Part shown: positions 37,601 to 50,200 of the stretch, piece after piece
Layout: the number at the start of each line of letters is the position of its first letter
Numbering within the stretch: the stretch's first letter is position 1
Assembly (NCBI GenBank): GCA_964017065.1
Contig: OZ024784.1
Span: forward strand, 15,047,152-15,111,151
Reading direction: 5' to 3'
Source of the DNA: Haliclona indistincta
Taxonomy: Eukaryota > Porifera > Demospongiae > Haplosclerida > Chalinidae
DNA length: 64,000 bases
Made by a program: the position numbers and the translations under genes
Notes under the pieces: model-generated
Seen by the model: only the letters and a program-made list of their open reading frames with translations
Told to the model about the DNA's origin: nothing
Databases searched by the model: none

Positions 37601-40600
37601 CTATTAGTCGGATAAGTAGTAATGTTTGATTGTCAAGCGTACTTGTTATGTGTCAACAAGCAGATGTCATTGTTTTGTCAGTTAGTCATTCTGTTCATTA
37701 CGTCCTGAAACTAGCTACAACACCTCTGAAGAAAAAGCTGACTGTGTATTTGAGCTAATGACAAATGTGAAATTTGGTAGATAAGCACAAGCACTCAGCT
37801 CATTAGCCAGCATGTGATGTGCGTGTGATGTGCGTGTGATGTGCGTGTGATGTGCATGTGATGTGCGTGTGATGTATCAACAACTTTTTGACGTGAATAA
37901 AACAGTAACAATAGTGTGGCCCTACGCTGTACGGTTATCAAGGGTGTTCAGCTCACTAGCTAGAATTGAATGAGTTTCACAATGAGAGTGGTTAACTAAC
38001 ATTCAAATGTCAGTGTAGCTGCATGTCTCGGTATACACAATCAGTCAGCTAATAGAAGAGAGTTTTGGTCACTCTTGCGCAAACTGTACTACCCATCATT
38101 ATAACAATCAAATTATAATTATTACTACTAGTTAGCACAGAAGGAGGGAAGGACAATAGTACTGACTTGTTATGGACGGTGATTACAGCGGAGAAGGCAG
38201 CAGCTATCATGCGACTACACACCATCGTGCAATATCGCTCTAGTTCCATCTTCCAACTATACAGAGAGAGAGAGAAAGAGAGAGAATTGTGAAAATTACA
38301 GAAAGGATCACTACTTACTCAGCTCCAGGAAAGAACCACTCCAGTACAGAGAACACGACCATAGTTACTACCAACCATACCAAACTGGTGATACCGATTG
38401 GTAATCTGAAACAAAGAAAATTCACTACTGCATTCTAGACAGATGCAAATTTGTGTTATTCAAATTTTGTTGCTAGGACGAGAATAATTTATTAATGCCA
38501 GAAAAATTTCTCAAAATTTTCTACATTATGTTTTTATGACTTAGATGAATCTACATTTCATAATAAAATACTCAAAGTGGTTTATTTGAAGTGTCTCAAA
38601 TACAGATAGCTACAATTACTGTGATCACAATGCAGTGAATTGCGTCAAAAATCTCAACATAGCTAGCAGCAAACACTATGTCCGATACAGCTTACAGTAC
38701 AGCACTACAGTATGTACAGCAACTGGAGCACACAATAGTAACCTGATGATGAGAAACATAGCAAATCTGAAGACCATTGAGAGTATGAGCAATGCCTCCA
38801 TACGCATACTAGATCAGAGAGAAAAAGAATAGTGAAGACAAGCATAATTGGTACACATAAACACTATTATTTAAAACTACGATAGTAATTTTTTGTCAAA
38901 GACACAACAGCAACATGTGCTCAAAGTGTCAAAGATGTGTGACGTAAAGAAGTCTCACTAGATGTGCAGCTTTGCATACATCCGGCATACTACACAGTAG
39001 CAGCTCTTAGCCTGGAACGGTTCGAGAATCATTCTAAGCCCTGATGAAGAACTTTTCCCAATCAATCTATTCTGGCTTGGATTGGTTCCACGCACAAGCG
39101 GTCCAGACCGATCGAACAGTTCTCTTTTATAACCAAAAACAGTCTTCAGAACCAGTTTTCTCGAGTGCTACAGCAGGCAAGAAAGGCACCTTACTACATG
39201 CTGTTTAGCTGAGTATAAGCCAATGAATGTGTTTTAGTCACACAGCTCACATGACATACGTTTCGTTGCAGGCTTACCAGAAGATTTTGTCAGTCTGCAG
39301 CTCATTAAAGCCTAAGCCAAGAAGGGTATCTTAAACGAGCAGTATAACAAACAAGAACGTCTTAAATTAGACGTCATAATCGAACAATGAGTGAGCGTAT
39401 AAATGAGTTACTGTCTCACTGCTACCTAACTGAGAAAGAGGCATTAGCAGTATTTATACATTTAAGCCGTGCTAACATATCTACATGCATACAATATTTC
39501 CCTCAGCTACTAGGACATTTCTGGTAGCAAGGTCACAGCGAATGTAATGCTGGGTCTCCAAGTAAGCCATTCCACTGTAGCACAGCGTACTGTAGCACAG
39601 CGCACAGCAACAGGACCTCTGCTCAACATAACAGAAACATGACACTAGCGTCTCAAACACTATGTCACAGGTGACATACACACAAGACAAATAACAATGG
39701 TAATGAGTAGCATACATGATGTTGCATGTTCCTTAATGTTAACTTTATTCCAAGCTCCATTTGTATGTGTAATGGCTAAAATTATTTTGTGGTATTCCCA
39801 CTATCATAATTATTGTACATTCAGTATTCCACTCTCTCGGCAGCCATGTACTCACAATCTACATTCAGTAGAAATTTGGAGGATCAAAATTTTCTTGCTA
39901 AAATTCATGCTTTGGTGAAACTAATCTTGGCACCCAGCGCCTAGTTACAAAATAGTAACAGTGGAGTTAATTTTTGGTGAAAGCTCCAAATTTTTTCCCA
40001 CCAAAACTACCCGCTATAATTATGATACTGCAGCCTAGCCAGTATGACTCGATGAGCTCCTAGCTGGTACAAGCACACAACCATACTTACAACATCTTGA
40101 ACATTTCATGTAAGGGCATATAGTGACAAGTGTAACTCGTAACAGCTTCCAGTCTCATCATGGTACATAGAGCATGTTAAGCACAGGTCTAGTATACCAA
40201 TATTCCACAGCAGATGAACCAAAGCTTATCATATCTGATTAGAGCACAGACTATATTGCGTACTACAGAAGGCACAGAGCGAGCCGAACTACACAAAAAT
40301 AAATTGTTTTCATCAACAAAGGTATCAAAAATCTTGTCACATGCTTTAATGCAACTTGACTAGAGTCAGTATCCAGCTAGACAGGCAAGATACAGAGACT
40401 GATAATCTCTGGACTGACGAATCCTGATTTTGATGCTGATTGCAGATGTAGTGCTCAATCCATGCTCAATCCTTATGAAACTTATTTTTACTGATTGGTC
40501 GCTTGAGCTATGAATATTTGCACATCACTATGATAACAAACAAATATCGCATTTCTTCTAAAAAATTCGGCACAAAATAAATAATTTCAGATTTGCTTGC

Positions 40601-41873
40601 CCAATATTTGGAAATAATTGTGGCAGAAGTTCCAGAAGCGTCGAATAATTGGAGGTGTGCCGATGAGCACGTGTTTTGAACAACTCTTTTCCATGAAGTA
40701 CAGGACTTTTCGTGTCGGCTGTTGGCTTACTGTGACGAAGAACCAAAGCGCTTGCCGAAACTTAGAGGTTTAGTACGCATTTCAGCGACAACATGCCGAA
40801 AAATAAGGGGTGCCGAATCTTTAGAAGAAATACGGTACACATTTACAAAAAACTGTATGTGGAATGAACACAAACCACAAGAATGTATCGAACTTGGAGT
40901 CTGGATTTCATAGTGCAAATAGCTGAAGCTGAAACCTGCTAAAACTATGAGCCCTAGGCATGAGCATTCTACTCCAGCAAAAAAAAAAACAGAATGTGTG
41001 GTAACTCACTCGATATTTGACTGTATGCGTGTTCTGTTTAGGAAATTCCACTCTTCAAGTTCTAGATCAGAGGAGAGAATAACCATAAGAACAGAAGAGA
41101 AAGCAAAAATAAACTACTGGTCATCTACCAAATAACACAATCTAACTTACTAAGACTCTAGCTACTTCAAAGCACATTTCAGCGAAATTACAGTTTCCAT
41201 TAGCACATTATTAAACAATGTGCTCAATTCTTCAAACAAATCAATCCATTACATTCCATACCAAAAAATATAACGACTATGTACTAGCAAACATACCAGA
41301 GCATCACCATAGACATCATAATAGCTGTGTTGCATACTACATTACCTTCAGTTGTGAAGCATTTTGTGACTTCGTCGTCTACAACTACTTTAATCCCACT
41401 CTGTACCAAATCGCAGGCGTCTGCCAACCGAAAGTCACGGTTGAATGTTCTGAATGATTTAGCACGAAGCATAGCCGATAATTCACTAGAGTTGGGATTG
41501 CCTGTAGAAAAAATTGATCAGGCTTTTATATCAAGCACTGTAAGAAAAATCATACCAGTATTTTCCACAGGCCGATTTTGTTGACTAGAGGCAGGTCTTT
41601 TCCTCTTTGAAAAACCAAATAACTACAGAAATAAGAGGATAGATCAGATGGCTGTTATTGTGCACAGCCATTACTCTACCCGATCTACTAGCATCAGTTG
41701 CTATTACTTACAGTGTACAGCTGGCGCAGTAGCTCAACATAGGCCCTCCGTAATCTACAAAATCCAAACAGCGCAGACATGATGTTGTAGACGAGTAAAG
41801 CACACCACATGTAGAACAGCAGCCAGGCCACCGTCTGAATAACCGAGGATAAGGCAGAATAGATGAGAGACAT
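28626..41873 (-). CDS. Glycerol-3-phosphate acyltransferase, GPAT3/GPAT4 (AGPAT9) type
   Basis: Fourteen exons, 463 residues (human GPAT3 is 434, GPAT4 456): 41873-41712, 41622-41556, 41501-41346, 41061-41010, 38808-38743, 38405-38319, 38256-38167, 34489-34396, 31838-31723, 30449-30394, 29691-29606, 29233-29105, 28906-28827, 28776-28626. All phases agree. Acyltransferase motif I is ANHTTPID with His241 and Asp246; FPEGTCINNTGVFMFKKG follows from residue 313, then ATIYPVVIK and FWNSQEQNML with MMTSWAIVCD-like sequence. The N-terminus has one hydrophobic segment and the middle another pair, as expected for an ER membrane enzyme that makes lysophosphatidic acid for glycerolipid synthesis. Introns reach 3.7 kb, unlike other genes here. 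The sequence does not separate GPAT3 from GPAT4. Confidence 0.93.
33743..33941. repeat. Tandem repeat, 31/22-bp units, in a GPAT intron
   Basis: Seven consecutive copies of AGAAGATCTATACACATACC-type units. Five are 31 bases and end with TTACAGTAACT or a variant; two central units are 22 bases and lack that tail. The mixed unit length indicates growth by unequal exchange. It lies in the intron between 31838 and 34396. Confidence 0.92.
34490..38166 (-). other. 3.7-kb GPAT intron with low-complexity repeats
   Basis: No coding frame is recognised. At about 36060-36260 a diverged direct repeat recurs with cores such as GGGTGGAGAG and ACTGACCACA. A minisatellite of GTGATGTGCGT units occupies about 37813-37875. 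No terminal inverted repeats were found. Confidence 0.6.
37813..37875. repeat. Minisatellite with 11-bp units
   Basis: About five to six tandem copies of GTGATGTGCGT, one with CAT in place of CGT, in the long GPAT intron. Confidence 0.9.
39481..39590 (-). pseudogene. Protein tyrosine kinase catalytic-loop relic in a GPAT intron
   Basis: The minus strand encodes GMAYLETQHYIRCDLATRNV and then LVAEGNIVC before a stop. This is the subdomain VIb region of animal tyrosine kinases, where the usual text is HRDLAARN. His and Arg of HRD are replaced by Arg and Cys, and no other kinase subdomain could be found nearby. A CTACAG acceptor-like site precedes it. It looks like a single decayed exon inserted in, or left in, the intron between 38808 and 41010. 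Confidence 0.7.
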
Positions 41874-42014
41874 TCTGGAGACTCAGAGAAAACGCCTGAA
41901 CGAAGGCTAGGCAGCTAGAAGAAACGACGGCATGCAACCGTATTGTGCAATTTTATTCTAATAATTAAAAAATGTAATTATATTTTTGAATAGTGCGAGT
42001 CTGAGCGATCACGA

Positions 42015-42978
42015 TCAAAATGACATCTCTTTCATGTTATCATCATCATCTTGAGATACTGTTTGTGGCTGCTCTTTATTGCAGCACTTCATAAAGCAAA
42101 TTTCTTTGATGAGGTAGAGTATTCCTTCTCTGATTAGGTAGAGTCCCCAGATCAACAGATGAACAACAGGACAAAACACTAGAGTAACACCTAGTATATA
42201 TCCAGCAGCTACTCCAGGTGACATCTCATAATCTATTACAGAATAGATGTAGCTTTTGTCATTGTTTGTTCCTCCAGCTCCAAAATAAATTCCAGTAAAA
42301 ACAGAATATGTGCAACAGTAGATAAAGGGATAGACGACATGGAGAATGCGTACAGGAACTCCAGAAAAACAGATGTCCAGAAAACCAGCCACGCCATTGA
42401 TAGCATGAGTGACAATACTGATGTAGCCCTGTGAGCCTCCTCTGTAAATTATTGACCAGTAGAGTATAGTGCCTCCTATGCTGTCCCATTCGCTAAAGTG
42501 AACAGAAGCCATTGCACTTTCTGGTACCAAGCAGTGCCATCTTTCTGAACACCACAGCAACCAGCTGGTTTATCATACACTTGATATTTAGACAGCTTAT
42601 TATGAGCTTCAAAGCGTTCTCTGCAGAAGACATGAACCTGAAAATAACTAACTGTCACAAAAATAGCACTCCACAAGAGATGGCATATGAGCACAATGAA
42701 GTTCCAGTGGGTGAGGAGAATAAGGTAACGAGCCCCACCAGAATAATTCAATCCACTTACAACTAGGTTAACCAGGAAAAACAGAGCAATGATCCAACGA
42801 TAGGCGAGGTAGATCAACTGAAAATACCATTTTGATGGCAGCCACTGCACAGAATAAAGCAGCTTGCACATCTACATCTACCTGTACATTAGTTTACCGG
42901 TGTTTCAGAGAATCTTTTATTGTTCTCGTGACACAGACAGAAGCGGGAGTAGTGGAATTCCCACAGAGGAAGACATGC
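42015..42978 (-). pseudogene. Rolling-stone-like gene, probable pseudogene (start codon lost, frameshift)
   Basis: Exon 2 runs 42844-42015 and exon 1 is about 42978-42898, with a 53-bp GT-AG intron as in its neighbour. Exon 1 encodes LPLWEFHYSRFCLCHENNKR, but its frame has no ATG: the paralogue's start codon aligns with CTG and an in-frame stop lies upstream. In exon 2 one base is missing near 42481-42500, so the frame of VQWLLFTLANG shifts before ILYWSIIYRGG. Family features otherwise persist on both sides (CCGVQKDGTAWYQK, VPVRILHVVYP, VFTGIYFGAGGTN). The frameshift alone could be a sequence error; the start loss makes a dead gene likelier. An unseen upstream exon is the alternative. Confidence 0.75.
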
Positions 42979-43115
42979 ATTATTTGCAGACTAGACGTCA
43001 GAGGCCTCGTTAGGGGCGGAGCTGATGACCGGTGCATTCAAGTGTGGGCTGCGTTGGAGAGTCTGCAGTCTGCAGTAGATTTACATCAAGCAAACATTGT
43101 GTGTAGCTACTCGCT
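42979..43115. promoter_or_regulatory. Short head-to-head intergenic space between two rolling-stone genes
   Basis: Only about 140 bp separates the divergent first exons, so any promoter for the plus-strand gene, and formerly for the minus-strand one, must lie here or in the neighbouring gene. No TATA box is obvious. The call rests on geometry alone. Confidence 0.45.
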
Positions 43116-44091
43116 ATGGTAAATACCTGCTTGCGCTACTTTCTGTGGGAGTTCCACTATTCCCGTTTTTGTCTATGCCACGAGAATGACAAGAGATTCT
43201 CTGAAGCTCCTGTAAGTGTCCAGCTAGAGCTTTCATATGTTAATTGACTTATCCAATCCTGCATAGTGGCTGCCGTCAAAGTGGTACTACCAACTCATCT
43301 ACATAGTGTACCGGTGGATAGCCACACTGTTCTTTCTATCTTACCTTGTTGTAAGTGGAGTGACCTTCTCTGAGTCTGAAGCTCGCTATTTGATCTTTCT
43401 CACCAACTGGGCATTCATACTCTTGAATGCTCATCTCCTGTGGAGTGCTATTTTTGTGACAGTTCGGTATTTTCAGGTTCACGTCTTCTGCAGAGAACGC
43501 TTTGAAGCTCATAATAAGCTGTCTAAATATCAAGTGTATGATAAACCAGCTGGTTGCTGTGGTGTTCAGAAAGATGGCACTGTTTGGTACCAGAAGGTGC
43601 AATGGGTGTTGTTCTCTATAGGAGCCGAGGCAGCTATTCTGGTGACCATTCTTTACTGGTCACTGTTATATAGAGGTGGCAATGTAAGTCAAATTAACTT
43701 AGTCACTCATACTCTAAATGGCGTCATGGCTCTTTTGGACATGGCAATTACTGGTATCCCTGTTCGAATTCTGCATGTTGTCTATCCTCTCATCTTCTGT
43801 GGATCATACTCGGTCTTCACTGGAGTGTACTATGGAGCAGGTGGGGTTGGCATTGTTGCCAATCAGACATACATTTATCCAGCACTTGACTATGAATCAT
43901 CTCCTGGATTTGCTTCAGGCCTCATAATTGCTGTCAACTTCGTGGCTTGTCCCCTTATTCACCTATTATTCTGGGGACTCTATCTAGCCAGGGAAGGTGT
44001 TCTCCACCTGATAAAGCATATTTGCTGTAAAAGGTGTCTTGATGATCAGAAAGAATTGTACAAGTCGACTGAAATGCAAGACCCTAACTAG
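43116..44091 (+). CDS. Rolling-stone-like multipass membrane protein, intact
   Basis: Two exons, 43116-43211 and 43267-44091, joined at phase 0 across a 55-bp intron, give 306 residues. Exon 1 carries FLWEFHYSRFCLCHENDKRF. Exon 2 contains six or so hydrophobic segments, the Cys-rich loop CCGVQKDGTVWYQK, IPVRILHVVYP, VFTGVYYGAGG and a C-terminal WGLYLAREGVLHLI followed by a Cys/Lys cytoplasmic end. These match the rolling stone family, whose biochemical role is unknown. It is the cleanest copy in the window and serves as the reference for the damaged ones. Part of it is nearly identical to the minus-strand copy beside it. Confidence 0.9.
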
Positions 44092-44279
44092 TGACAGCTA
44101 ATTTTACACATCTAGTTATTCCCAAGTGACTAAACTGTCATGCTATACCTTAGTCGGACTTGTTCATGTAAACATTAATTTTTAACACATTGAAATTAGT
44201 GATAATCATATTATGAGAGCATTAGTGATTATGGTATTTGGTCAAAAAGTTAGTGAATAAGTGTTCAAAAATTAAAACC

Positions 44280-47200
44280 TCAAGTATTAATAGTAGCTGA
44301 GAGCAAGCCAGTCTCGGACCCAGCTGGACTACTATTCAATGTACCATTGTTAGAATAAGGCACTGACAGTTGAGACATGTTGTTATTAGCTGGTTCTATT
44401 GACAAACTTTTAGGCCTCTCAGTAGTGTTATGATTCTCCACAGAATAGTCTCTAGGTAGCTTCTGACACAGCAAAGACACTCTCAGTAGATAGAGTCCCC
44501 AGTAAATAAGATGCATCAATACGCTCACTACAAATACCATGACTATAATGACGATTGAAGATGTTACTGGTTGGTTGCCGTAATCAAGAACGCTATAGAT
44601 GTATCGATCACCATCAGTATTGGTGCCTCCGGCTGCATAATATACTCCAGTGAAGACAGCATACATTGCAGCAAATCCTATGATGTAGAAGAAATGAAGC
44701 AATCTCACTGGGAACCCTGATATGAACACGTCCACTAGTCCAGGAACAATGTTGAACAAATGAACATGCAGTGTCACTCCCCAGTGGTTGATCATATCAT
44801 CAGGACTGGTCCAGTAGAACAGCACAATCGGTATGGACAGCTCTGATGATACCAAGAATAGCACCCAGGTCAAGCTGAGGTACCACGGGATACCGTCATT
44901 TTGTCCACAACCGCACCTAGTAGTTGCAGGATCCTGTAGGTTGCTAATCACCAAGTCTTCTGGTTTCTCTTGTGCAAAAGCAAATTCCTTTATTATCTTG
45001 TACGTGCTGGATATAGCAGCTGTAATCAGATAGGCAATAAGAAGAAGCAGGCCCCAGTGTGTCAAGAAGATGAACCACCGAGAGGCGTGACGAGTGTATG
45101 CACCACTGGCAATAACCCAGCTTGCAAAGTACACAGCAATGAGCCAACGATACACGACATATATCAGTTGATACTTCCACTGCTGTTTGACCCACTGTAA
45201 ACAATAAAAATTCACTTAATAAAATAATATTAAATGTAATATGAACTAGGCACTGGAACTAGGTAATAAGAACTAGGTGGAATTCCATACTACACAGCAG
45301 AACAACCGACAATAAACTCAAGCATATAGACCCAATGTAAACAATGACGTGAGGTGTGAATTCCGTTTGTTATTGTAAGGAGGAATCATGTAGGCTTCAT
45401 AACAACCATCTCCAGTTGGTCGTACAACACCATCAAATTCCTTTGATTCGCTCGTTTGGGCAACTAGAAAGAAGGCTAGCCGTCGTGTACGGAATCCACG
45501 TGTACGGTATGGTACGAGTGTGCGCTGCTCTAAGCGCTCTAACTGGGACAAGGAAGTCATTCAGTCACACACACTGGCTCTAAACACGCGATCAGCTTGA
45601 CCCCTAAGATGGCGGCAATAGCAGCCGCAACGTAATAACAAAACCGTAAGTCACACCCTTCACACCTCGTGTCATCACTACGTATCATGCAATGGGTCTA
45701 TTATACAAGCTGCAGTAAAATACCTGTACAGCAACCATTATTTTAAAAGTGCTGTCCCCATGAGAAATTAATTATACGATACTACATGCAGTGATCATTC
45801 TGTAGCTGAGAATTCTGAGCAAGACAGTCTTGACTAGTGTTGTACCTATACAGTATTTTGCCTATACAGTCCTATACCAATAGTATAGGCACACAATATC
45901 GCCGATACAGATACAGATATTATTTTTGCGTATGTGCAAAACCAAAAATGTGATCAAAATGGCTACAGGAGTCCCATTTTGGAGGCAATTTTACATCGAT
46001 TCTGTTTAACCCTTTGTGATATCTGGACATACCTAGACAGACTATCGTCTTCTAATCTCTACATGATCATTGTTCTCAATCGACATGACTTGTATCATAT
46101 TGTAGTCATTGTCCATTTAAGTTGAATGTCATTCTCAGTCTGTTGTTCTTTGCTCTGCTCAATAATAATTTTGGTAGTCACTAGCTTGGGTCTAAAGATA
46201 TTACATTTTTGGCGACGAGGTGATGGCTCTTCACGGAAGTATTGGAGAGTTCGACCCCAGTAAAGAAGACTGGAAGACTTACGTTTCTCGACTGAAGTTC
46301 TACTTCATAGCGAATGATGTCGAAGACCCTAGGAAGCAGAAGGCGATACTATTGAGCGTGGCTGGACCGGAGCTGTACAAACTCGCCAGCAGTCTCGTCT
46401 CACCTCTACAACCGCACCAAGTGGATCTTGACGAGCTTGTTCAACAACTGAATAAGCACTACGACCCAAAGAAGTCCATTTCAGTACACAGATTTAAATT
46501 CAACAGCCGAGTCCGTAAGCCAGGAGAGAGTGTCTCTACCTACATAGCCGAGCTCAAGAAGCTAGCATCACTTTGTGACTTTGACGGTGAAGTCTGGCTT
46601 CCACAGATGTTACGAGATAGACTCGTCTGTGGAATAGGTGACTCAAGAATGCAGCGACGCTTGTTGGCGGAGGAAGACTTGACGTTCGACAAAGCTCTCC
46701 AGCTAGTTCAAGCCATGGAATCAGCTGACCAAAGTGCAAGCGCACTAACTCCAGACTCTGGAAAGGCCGACGTCAACCAAGTTACCTACCGGAAGTACCG
46801 CGGCGGCAAGCCCAAGCAAGTTGATACGCCGACTCGAAGCAAACCTCCAGATGGTCAGTGCTACCGTTGTGCGGGTGAACACAGTGCCGACAATTGCCGT
46901 TTCAAGAACGTCGACTGCAGATACTGTGGAAAACGTGGACATATAGCTCGTGCCTGCAGAATGAGACTACAGAGGAAGCAGCAACCACGCAAGTCTCAAC
47001 CGGAGCCTACTCATCATGTTTCAAATACTACTCCTGAAGAATCCAATGAACTACCTCCTGACTATGCTATGTTTCAGCTATCAGTGGGGAGAAGCGACCC
47101 TATTCGAGTGACTGTCACAGCTAACGACAGGAGCCTACCTATGGAACTGGATACTGGTGCAGCCTTGTCAGTTATCAGCCATTCGACTTATCTGTCTACC

Positions 47201-50200
47201 TGGTCAGAGGAGGAGCGACCTGTATTGGAACCCTCACATGTTCAGCTCAGCACATATTCTGGTGAGGTACTCACTATTCGTGGTGCAATTGACGTACAAG
47301 TAAAATATCAAAGTCAGCAGTGTCAGTTGTCCTTGCAGGTTGTTGATACAAGTGGACCTACTCTCCTTGGGCGAGATTGGTTAAAGCATCTAGTCCTGGA
47401 CTGGCACCAGATTTCGACTCTGGAGAATTTTGCCACCAAGAAGTTGTCTAAGATACTAGAGGACTATGCTGATGTCTTCAAAAATGAGTTAGGGTCCATT
47501 CGTGATGTTAAGGTTCACATCCACGTCAAGAAGGATGCTCAACCTCACTATGTTCGTCCCAGACCAGTGCCGTATGCTTTCCGAGAGAAGGTGGATACTG
47601 AACTCAAACGACTTCAAGATGCTGGTGTCATCGAACCAGTTCCATTTGCTGATTGGGCAGCCCCTGTGGTCCCTGTGTTGAAGCGTGATAACTCGATCAG
47701 ACTCTGTGGAGACTACAAACTTACCGTTAACCAAGAAGCAACCCCAGATATCTACCCCTTACCAGGTGTGGAGGGCATCCTAGCCACAATGGCAGAAGGA
47801 GAATGGTATTCGAAGCTCGACTTAGCTCATGCTTATAATCAACTTCACCTCGACGATGAGTCAAAGAAGTACACCACCATCAATACCACTCAAGGGTTAT
47901 TTCAATATAATCGTTTACCATTTGGTATTTCTTGTGCACCTGCAGTTTTCCAGAGAACCATGGAGAACTTGCTGAAGGGTATTCCAGGAGTCTGTGTCTA
48001 CCTTGATGACATTCTCATCACAGGAAAATCAGCATCCGAGCACTTAGAGAATCTGGAAACCGTATTGAACAGACTACAATCGTCTGGAATGCGACTCAAG
48101 AAGGAGAAGTGTCAGTTTATGCTTCAAGAAGTCGACTATCTTGGTCACAAGTTGTCAAGAGAAGGGCTGAAGCCATCTTCCGAGAAGATCAAGGCTCTCA
48201 AAGAAGCACCTACTCCAAAAGATGTGACACAGCTCAAGTCGTTCTTGGGGCTGGTAAACTATTATAGCAGATTTCTGCCAAATCTCTCGACCATACTAGC
48301 ACCCTTGTATGCATTGTTGCATAAAGTAACAGCTTGGCATTGGGGCCCTGAGCAGCAAAAAGCCTTTGAATTTGTCAAAAATGCTCTTACTTCTGATTCA
48401 GTTCTCTCTCACTACAGTATTCACAAAGAGCTACTGCTGAGCTGTGATGCATCGCCGTATGGCCTTGGTGCCGTCTTGTCTCACAAGATGGACGATGGAA
48501 CAGAGAAACCCATTGCATTCGCATCAAGATCGCTGTCTACTGCAGAGAGAAAGTATGCCCAGTTGGACAAAGAAGCTCTGGCGATCATATTCGGTGTTAC
48601 CAAATTCCGACAATACCTGTTAGGAAGACGGTTTGTGATTCACTCTGACCACAAGCCATTGATGTACATTTTTGGGGAAAACCGAGGAGTTCCGAGCATG
48701 GCCTCCTCTCGCATTCAGCGTTGGGCTCTCACACTTGGTGCCTATTCTTTCTCTGTTACCCACAGGCCTGGGAAAGAAAACAGTAATGCTGATGGACTAA
48801 GTCGTCTACCACTTCCAGACCTACCTACCAACGTACCACCACCGCAAGACACCGTTCTTCTACTGGAGAGTATCCAAACATCTCTAGTCACTGCAGCCCA
48901 GATCAAGAAGTGGACTGCCCGAGACCCGATCCTATCGAAGGTTCTCAACTACGTCTTGCAGGGTTGGCCGTCAAAACCTGACAGTGATGAGTTGCGACCA
49001 TTCTTTCACAGAAAAGAAGAATTGAGCATTGAAGATGGTTGCATTTTGTGGGGTCACAGAGTAGTGATACCACCGCCTGGCAGAGAGAAGATAGTTGAAC
49101 TTCTTCATGAATCACACCCTGGAATGACAAGAATCAAGGGAATCGCCAGAAGTTACGTCTGGTGGCCAGGAATCGATGATGTACTAGAAAAGAAAGTCCG
49201 TCATTGTCAGAGCTGTCAAGAGCATCAAAGACTACCATCTAAAGCCCCTCTCCATCCATGGGAATTTCCTGAACGTCCTTGGTCAAGACTCCACATTGAC
49301 TTCGCCGGACCGTTCCTTAACAAGCAGTTCCTGTTGGTAGTTGACGCCCATTCTAAGTGGATAGAAGTGTTTATTGTGCCTACTACCAGTTCTCAAGCAG
49401 CTATCAACAAACTGCGTCCACTGTTTGCTACCCATGGGTTACCTGAATTATTAGTCTCAGATAATGGAGCAGCTTTCACCAGTGACGAGTTCAGCGTGTT
49501 CACAAAACAAAATGGAATTCGTCACACCACATCAGCACCATACCATCCTTCTACTAATGGTCTCGTCGAACGAGCTGTTCAGACTTTTAAACAAGCGATG
49601 AGGAAGTCCAATGAGCCACTGGATATCAGAATGGCCAAGTTTCTATTCACCTATCGCCTCACTCCTCATCCTGCGACTGGTGTTGCTCCCTCTGAACTTC
49701 TACTGTCACGCCGACCTCGCTCTCTTCTTGACCTGGTGAAACCAGATGTGTCATCAAAAGTGCGCCTCCATCAGGAAAGACAGAAACTCTCTCATGATCA
49801 GAAAGTCAGATCTCGTCGTTTTGACAAGGGTGACGAAGTACTTGCTAAGAACTTTGGTCGTGGTGAGAAGTGGTTAAAAGGTCGTGTTGTCCAGTGCAGA
49901 GGCCCACTATCTTACAGAGTGTTTCTGGAGGATGGTCGTTCTGTTCGCAGACACCAAGATCACTTGCAGCCTTTCCATACTCCAATTGTTGATGATCTGG
50001 TTGTACCCTCTGTCAAAGCTGAAGCTGATTCACCTGCAATATCTCCTACTCCAGTTTCTCCAGCTCCAGCGTCACCACCTCCAGTTTCCCCATCACCTCC
50101 TGCACCTGCAGCCCTTGATTCTAATCCTGCAGTTCCTGACGAGAGACAGTCACCAATTATTCCTCGCCGTTCAAATCGTTCTCGTCGACCACCAGATTGG

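Noticed and set aside
45318..45560. Minus-strand 80-codon frame just upstream of rolling-stone exon 2, first considered as its exon 1
   Set aside because: It lacks the family's first-exon pattern and no donor gives phase 0 in a sensible place; the frame at 56070-55957 fits length, phase and pattern.
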